Shown here piece after piece: positions 58,472 through 64,000 of a stretch of DNA of 64,000 nt (position 1 is its first letter; each line of letters opens with the position of its first letter). Below the pieces are notes generated by a model. It searched no databases. It was not told the origin of the DNA and saw nothing but the letters and a program-made list of their open reading frames with translations. The stretch is from Cyclina sinensis (taxonomy: Eukaryota; Mollusca; Bivalvia; Venerida; Veneridae). A program made the position numbers and the translations under genes. The stretch is from the NCBI GenBank assembly GCA_012932295.1, contig JAAONU010000085.1:1-64000 (forward strand), in the 5' to 3' direction.

Positions 58472-59046
58472 TAAAACAAGAAATCGGTAGAACCGATGGA
58501 TGCTCCCCGAATAAATGCCAATTCCAAAAGGGCTATTGTTTAATATGTATTTTTTTTAAAGTGTGAAAAATAACAAAGGGCAATAACTCCTAAATTATGC
58601 AAATAAGAGTTACGGTTCTTGCACGCTGCACTTCTCCTCATAGAGATCTATATACCAATAAAGTTTCATGTTAATATCTCTTATACTTTGTGAGATATGC
58701 CCCGGACAAAAAATAAGTATGAGAAATTTCAAAATGCAATAACTCAAAAATTAATAAAGCAAGAGTTATGGTTCTTGTGCACTGCACTGCTCATCAATGA
58801 GATCTAGCTACTTATAAAGTTTCAAGTTGATAACTCTTATACTTTGTGAGATATGCCCCGGACAAAAAATAAGTATGGAAAATTTCAAAGGGCAATAACT
58901 CAAAAATTAATAAAGCAGGAGTTATGGTTCTTGGGCACTGCACTGCTCCTTAATGAGATCTAACTACCTATGAAGTTTGGTCTTGATATCTCTCATAGTT
59001 TTTGTGTTATGCTCTGGACAAAATTATGACAGACGGACAGACAGAC
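58472..59046 (+). mobile_element. Tandem-core hairpin element, family E
   Basis: Left end ACAAGAA with hairpin ATCGGT-AGA-ACCGAT (58483-58497), then GGATGCTCCCC. About three ~170-bp units with 'GGGCAATAACTCAAAAATTA', 'GGTTCTTG-GCACTGCACT' and 'GAGATATGCCCCGGACAAAA'. A GACAGACGGACAGACAGACA tract runs to 59046, where it joins P8. The right hairpin is lost or replaced. Confidence 0.75.
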
Positions 59047-60915
59047 AGGACATTTGGACTGAAAATGTAACCTCTAGTGTTTAAATGGTTTCTACATTTT
59101 AGGGCTCTGTGACCTAGTTTTTGATCCCAAATGACCCATATCCAAATCTGAGCTAGATATCATTGAAACAACCTTTCTGACAAATTTCAAGGATATTTAG
59201 ACTGAAAATGTAACCTCTAGAGCATTAACAATGTTTTTCTACTTTTTGACCATGTGACCTAGTCAACCCATATTCAAAATTGAGCTTGAAATCATTGAAA
59301 CAATCTTTCTGACAAATTTCCAGTTATTTGGACTGAAAATGTTACCTCTAGAGTGTTAACAATGTTTTTCCATATTTGGGCTCTGTGACCTAGTTTTTGA
59401 CCCCAGATGAGCCATATTCGAATCTGAGCTAGAAATCATTAAAACAACCTTTATGACAAATTTCCAAAATATTTGGACTGAAAAGTAGCCTCTTCAGTGT
59501 TAGTTTTTTTCTATTTTTGGGCTCTGTGACCTAGTTTTTGAATCCTGATGAACGATATTCAAACTTGACCTAGAAATCATTAAAACAACCTTTCAGACAC
59601 ATTTTCAGGTTATATGGACTGAAAATGTTATCTCTAGAGTGTTAACAAGGTTTTTCCATATTTCAGCTATGTGACCTAGTGTTTGACCCCAGATGACCCA
59701 TATTCGAACATGAGCTAGAATTCATCAAAACAACCTTTCTGACAATTTCTGGGATATTTTGACTGAAAATGTAAGCTGTAGAGTGTTTACAAGGTTTTTC
59801 TATTTTTGGGCTCTGAGAACCAACATGACCCATATTCAAACTTGAGCTTGAATTCATAGAAACAACCTCTCTAACAAATTTCCAGATTATTTGGACTGAA
59901 AATGTTACCTATCCTTGTACAAGAAGATTTTCAAAGTTTTCTAAATACAAGCCTATGTAAAACCAATGACCCCTGGGTGGGGCCAAATTTGACCCCAGGG
60001 GTAAAATTTGAACAAACTTGGTAGAGGTCCACTAGACAATGCTACACACCAAATCTTAAGGCTCAGGCCCATGTGGTTTCAAACAAGAAGATTTTAAAAA
60101 TGTAATCTATAGATATAAGCCTATGTCAAATCAAATGACCCCCAGGGTGGGGCCAAATTTGACCCCAGGGGCATAATTTGAACAATTTTGGTAAAGGTCT
60201 ACTAGACAATGCTACATACCAAATCTTATGGCTCAGGGCCTTGTGGTTTCAGACAAGAAGATTTCGAAGTTTTTTCCTATATACATTTAAGCCCATGTAA
60301 AACCAATGACCCCAGGGTGGGGCCAAATTTGACCCCAGGGTTATAATTTGATCAAACTTGGTTGAGCTCCACAAGACAACACTACATACCACATCTTAAG
60401 GCTCAGGGCCTTGTGGTTTCAGACAAGAAGATTTTTCAAAGTTTTCTCTTACATGTAATACGCCTATGTCAAATCAACTGACCCCCGGGGCAGAGCCAAA
60501 TTTGACCCCAGGGGCATAATTTGAACTTGACAGAGGTCCTCTAGACAATGCTACATTCCAAATCTTAAGGCTCAGGGCCTTGTGGTTTCAGACAACAAGA
60601 TTTTTAAAGTTTCACTATATAAGCTTATGTAACATCAATTGACTCCTGGAGCGGGGCCAAATATGACCCCATGGTATAATTTGAACAAACTTGGTAGAGG
60701 TCCACTAGACAATGCTACATACCAAATCTTAAGGCTCAGGGCCTTGTGGTTTTTTTTTTTCTTTTTTTGGGCTAGAGCTTCATGCAAGGAATATCCCAGG
60801 CATGTTTCATCAATGTTGGGTCAGCAGTTTAGGTGGAGATGTTGTTTAAGTCAAGGTGTTGGCGACGCAAGGCGGAAGCCGGACAAACAACCATCCTAAC
60901 AGCTCACTATTTACA
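59047..60915 (+). mobile_element. Pearl-like element P8, left-truncated
   Basis: Block 1 units (59047-59910) then block 2 units (59910-60755), the same order as in P1 and P3. A T-rich interruption lies at 60751-60770. The right end is degraded: GGCGACGCAAGGCGGAAGCC replaces the ACGG tract and only AACAGCTCAC remains of the hairpin (about 60898-60907). Confidence 0.7.
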
Positions 60916-61385
60916 TTTCCAATATGGAAGGGAGACAAATCCTATAATACCCAACATTTTCTACTCATTTGTATCCACCGTGGCATTCTATATCATACAG
61001 CTGCTCTGATTACTAGGTTTTTTTAAAATAAGAGAGTGAATACGGAGTTTTTCATCATGATTAAGAGATAAATTGGAAAGGCATTTTATAAGATATCTCA
61101 GTCCTGATGGCATAAATGTACTCAACAGTACATTAAAATGTCTATTCGCGCAATTCTATAGCTACAAAATGGAGAAATTTGCAATTCCATGATGTTTGCG
61201 AATCGGACAAATTTTGCAGACTTAAAGTTTATTTATTACCTCCCTTGACTTAAAAGGCTGTATGATTTAAACAAATTGGTTAATCCTACTGTTGATTTCC
61301 AAAATAAATAACATTGGTGTCAGAAAAGTTTCTGAACAAAAATTGGTCAATTCTGATACATTTCAAAAAATGAAAATTTTACTCA
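60905..61385 (+). repeat. Direct duplication, copy 1
   Basis: Matches 61922-62463 (CCAATATGGAAGGGAGACAA, TTCTATATCATACAGCTGCT, AATGTCTATTCGCGCAAT). Offset about 1.02 kb. Copy 1 lacks ~75 bp present in copy 2. No coding frame. Confidence 0.85.
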
Positions 61386-61921
61386 AGTATTTTAATGTGG
61401 TCCCTATTATCATATTTGCTGTAAATGCATCAAAAACTAGAGTATTCTGAATAAAACGGTAACTTTGAGAATTAAATCGTGTGTTTCCTTTGTATTTTAT
61501 CACTGTTGTAGAAAAAGACCTCATTTCAAGGGAAATAACCTGTACAATGACTATTTCTACAGAATCACTTATTCCTTTCTATGTGCCAGGAAACTAAATG
61601 AATATCTGTTTTCTTGCTTCCAGCACAATGTCAAGAATTAAAGCAATTTTGTAGATGATTCTAAGCATTATCGAAAGAAATCATAATTAAACCGTAAGCA
61701 TGAAACCATAATTTTCTGCCCAAGACGAATTCTACCTCAAATTAGACTTCAACAATGCTGATATATCATACTAGCTGCATTGCACACACCAATTGCATGG
61801 ATATATCATTTTTAATGTTATTAATGCATCTCTAACAATTTACTATAAACTAACAGATGGTCAAAAGTCATATAAGTAAAAAGATTTAAGGGATAAACCA
61901 TTAAGCCTAACATTGAAACAC

Positions 61922-62463
61922 TGTTTACATTGCCAATATGGAAGGGAGACAAATCCTATAATACCCAACATTTTCTACTCACTTATATCCACTGTGGCAT
62001 TCTATATCATACAGCTGCTCTGATTACTAAGTTTTTTCGCAATAAGTGAGTGAATATGGAGTTTTTCATCATGATTAAGAGATAAATTGAAGAGGTAATT
62101 GGCCATTACAACCGTTTCAAGTAAGAACAGAAGAAAAACTGTTATTTTTAGGATATTTATATGAAAAATGATCATGGAAAGACATTTTATAAAAGATTTC
62201 AGTCCTTATGACATTAAAATGTCTATTCGCGCAATCCTATAGCTACAAAATGGAGAAATTTGCAATTCCATGATGTTTGCAAATCGGACAAATTTTGCAG
62301 ACTTTCAGTTTATTTTTTACCTCCCTTGACTTAAAAGGCTGTATGATTTAAACAAATTGGTTAATCCTACTGTTGATTTCCAAAAAAAATAACATTGGTG
62401 TCGGAAAACTTTCTGAGCAAAAATTGGTCAATTCTGATGCATTTCAAAAACTGAAAATTTTCC
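61922..62463 (+). repeat. Direct duplication, copy 2
   Basis: See copy 1. Extra segment about 62093-62180. Divergence by eye is a few percent. Confidence 0.85.
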
Positions 62464-62592
62464 TTAAGGGGGCAGGGTACATAAAAGTGAGCAATTTCTA
62501 AGGTCCGAGTGGCTGTGAACACCATTCTTATTATTTCGAAACATTCTACACAAGCAACAAACCTGTCACTTTGCATTATTCATGGATATATA

Positions 62593-63730
62593 CAGTGCAC
62601 GCAGCGCGGACTTTGACAACGAACACCCGCGTTGAAGACCAAAATGACCACCGCGTCGAGTGTTCATTCGTATAAAACACAGTGGTCAGCGCGGCCGTCC
62701 GCGGTGATCAGTACCGCGCCATGTCGCTGCCTTGGGTCGCGGGTGTTTGCGGTGTCCGGAAAACGAAATCACAACACAATTTTACTTTCCCCTATTTTTT
62801 TTTTCAGATGAGTTACAAAAAACACGTAATTATTACCAGTTGAAGTTGTTTCTTTTTCTTTTTAATACCCCATCCGGTTAAACTTTTATTTGTTGACGTT
62901 CGATGTTTGGTTGTATGACTGAGGGTAACACAGCCGATTATGAATAGATTTACACAACTACATGCCATCTTGTTAACTTTAATTGCTGCAGTTAATATAT
63001 TTTCAAGACTTCAATCGGTGCCGCGCTTTGGTTTATCCACTCGCAAATAAATTACATGCAAATAAATTACTAACCACCATCAAACTGCAAAAAGTTAATA
63101 TTTCTAATTTAAACTGTCAAAATTTGAACAAATCCACTCTATATATGATGCATTTATGTACGAATGCTCCTTTTTGTTTACGCAAAGAATAACCGTTCAA
63201 AGCAGTTGCTTCCGGAAACAGCTGATCATATTTTCAGAAAATGAATTGTCTGTGTTTTTAGGTCAACACGTGTTTAACTTCTTTCGACATCTGTATCGTG
63301 TAGGCCCTTGGCAAAAATTATTGATCGATTTTGCTATATAGTAACAAGCGTTTTTCAAAAATTCCAAAAACGAAAGTACACAATAAACCTACACCGCATA
63401 TGTACTTGAAATTTGGTTTTAATTTGACCAACTGAAGTTAGCCACAAAATACATGTAAGTAAAATAAGAATAAGTAAAAATAAAACCACGTACATGTATT
63501 TAAGCTGAGTATGTTTAAATGCAGTAATCTCTAAGTCAGAACATCGCGGGGACGCGCGGCGTTCTGTCACCGCGACATGCGGTGATCATACCCCTCGGCG
63601 GTTGTCACAGTGGTCGTTTTAGCGGACACCCGAAATTTCGGGTGTTCAGTCCACATCGACTGGCCACCCGGAGACGATACCGGCCCCCGCGACAATGTTA
63701 ACAACGTCAAAGTCGGCGCTGCGTGTACTG
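62593..63730. mobile_element. Non-autonomous TIR element, GC-rich ends, TA-flanked
   Basis: The left end CAGTGCACGCAGCGCGGACT and the complement of the right end CAGTACACGCAGCGCCGACT match at 23 of the first 25 bases, with TA on both outer sides (62591-62592 and 63731-63732). Long GC-rich subterminal regions (62593-62760 and 63540-63730) share CGCGG/CCGCG-type motifs in inverted order, in sharp contrast to the AT-rich middle. No transposase. The TA duplication suggests mobilisation by a Tc1/mariner-type or other TA-specific transposase (inference). Confidence 0.75.
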
Positions 63731-63732
63731 TA

Positions 63733-64000
63733 ACATACATTTAAGAAAATAACTGTTTCCATTCATTGTTTCTGATAATAAAATCTGATCGCCATTTATA
63801 TTTTCCCCCACCCACCCAAAATCACAGTGGAAAAAGCTGAATATGGCCAAACTTCATGAAGATGTACAACATTCAAAATAGCCCCAATTTTTTTAATGTT
63901 AATATTTATCTGCAGTACAGTTATTGAAAACTTTAAAAATGCCCAATAAAGTAGCGGTCATACGTTTAGATTTTTCACAAAATAAAATTTAAGTCCCTCA
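63733..64000. other. No feature seen
   Basis: AT-rich end of the window without exon or repeat that I could support. Confidence 0.4.

Overview
This is non-coding-rich nuclear DNA of an invertebrate animal, most likely a bivalve mollusc. It is AT-rich. The only host gene I recognise is a split-exon eukaryotic one, NEMF (Rqc2). About two thirds of the window is repeats of a type I associate with bivalves: tandem-core elements with (ACGG)n tracts and hairpin ends, like the oyster 'pearl'/CvA elements. The taxon is an inference; no species marker was seen.

Layout. 1-2.1 kb: an 87-bp minisatellite, then plain sequence. 2.1-14.3 kb: a nest. A pearl-like element is split by a minus-strand CR1/Rex-like LINE (5.7-13.4 kb), which is itself split by two younger pearl-like elements (6.2-8.4 and 10.0-12.4 kb). 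14.4-15.5 kb: a second tandem-core family. 15.7-18.8 kb: three NEMF exons on the minus strand with two minisatellites between them. 18.9-20.3 kb: another pearl-like element. 20.7-44.0 kb: a large imperfect inverted duplication. Its left arm holds a ~158-bp satellite and a ~3.5-kb TIR element; its right arm is split by a very young 6.8-kb Ty3/gypsy element with apparently identical 721-bp LTRs; the spacer holds further fragments. 44.1 kb: a fourth exon of the middle NEMF block. 44.6-47.4 kb: a pearl-like element with a different hairpin family nested in it. 47.4-50.1 kb: intergenic or intronic DNA with tRNA-derived SINE candidates. 50.1-56.5 kb: ten consecutive NEMF exons on the minus strand. 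56.5-64 kb: a second array of the same 43-bp minisatellite, more hairpin-bounded repeats, a ~1-kb-offset duplication and a GC-ended TIR element flanked by TA.

Main result. NEMF is present in the wrong order. Reading the minus strand 5' to 3', ten exons for the end of NFACT-R and the C-terminal part (56.5-50.1 kb) come before four exons for the central helical region and the start of NFACT-R (44.2-15.7 kb). Splice phases agree within each block except where single-base indels occur. Both blocks carry an in-frame TAG plus frameshifts. I read this as a rearranged, decaying NEMF copy: an intragenic tandem duplication, two truncated tandem copies, or an assembly/haplotig join. Three of the minisatellites sit in or beside these exons, and two of them repeat a piece of an exon or splice site.

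The second result is structural. At least six otherwise unrelated repeat families share one plan: short left hairpin, 145-175-bp tandem cores, a GGAC/ACGG-type tract and usually a right hairpin. Between copies the right hairpin stem changes on both sides while staying paired.
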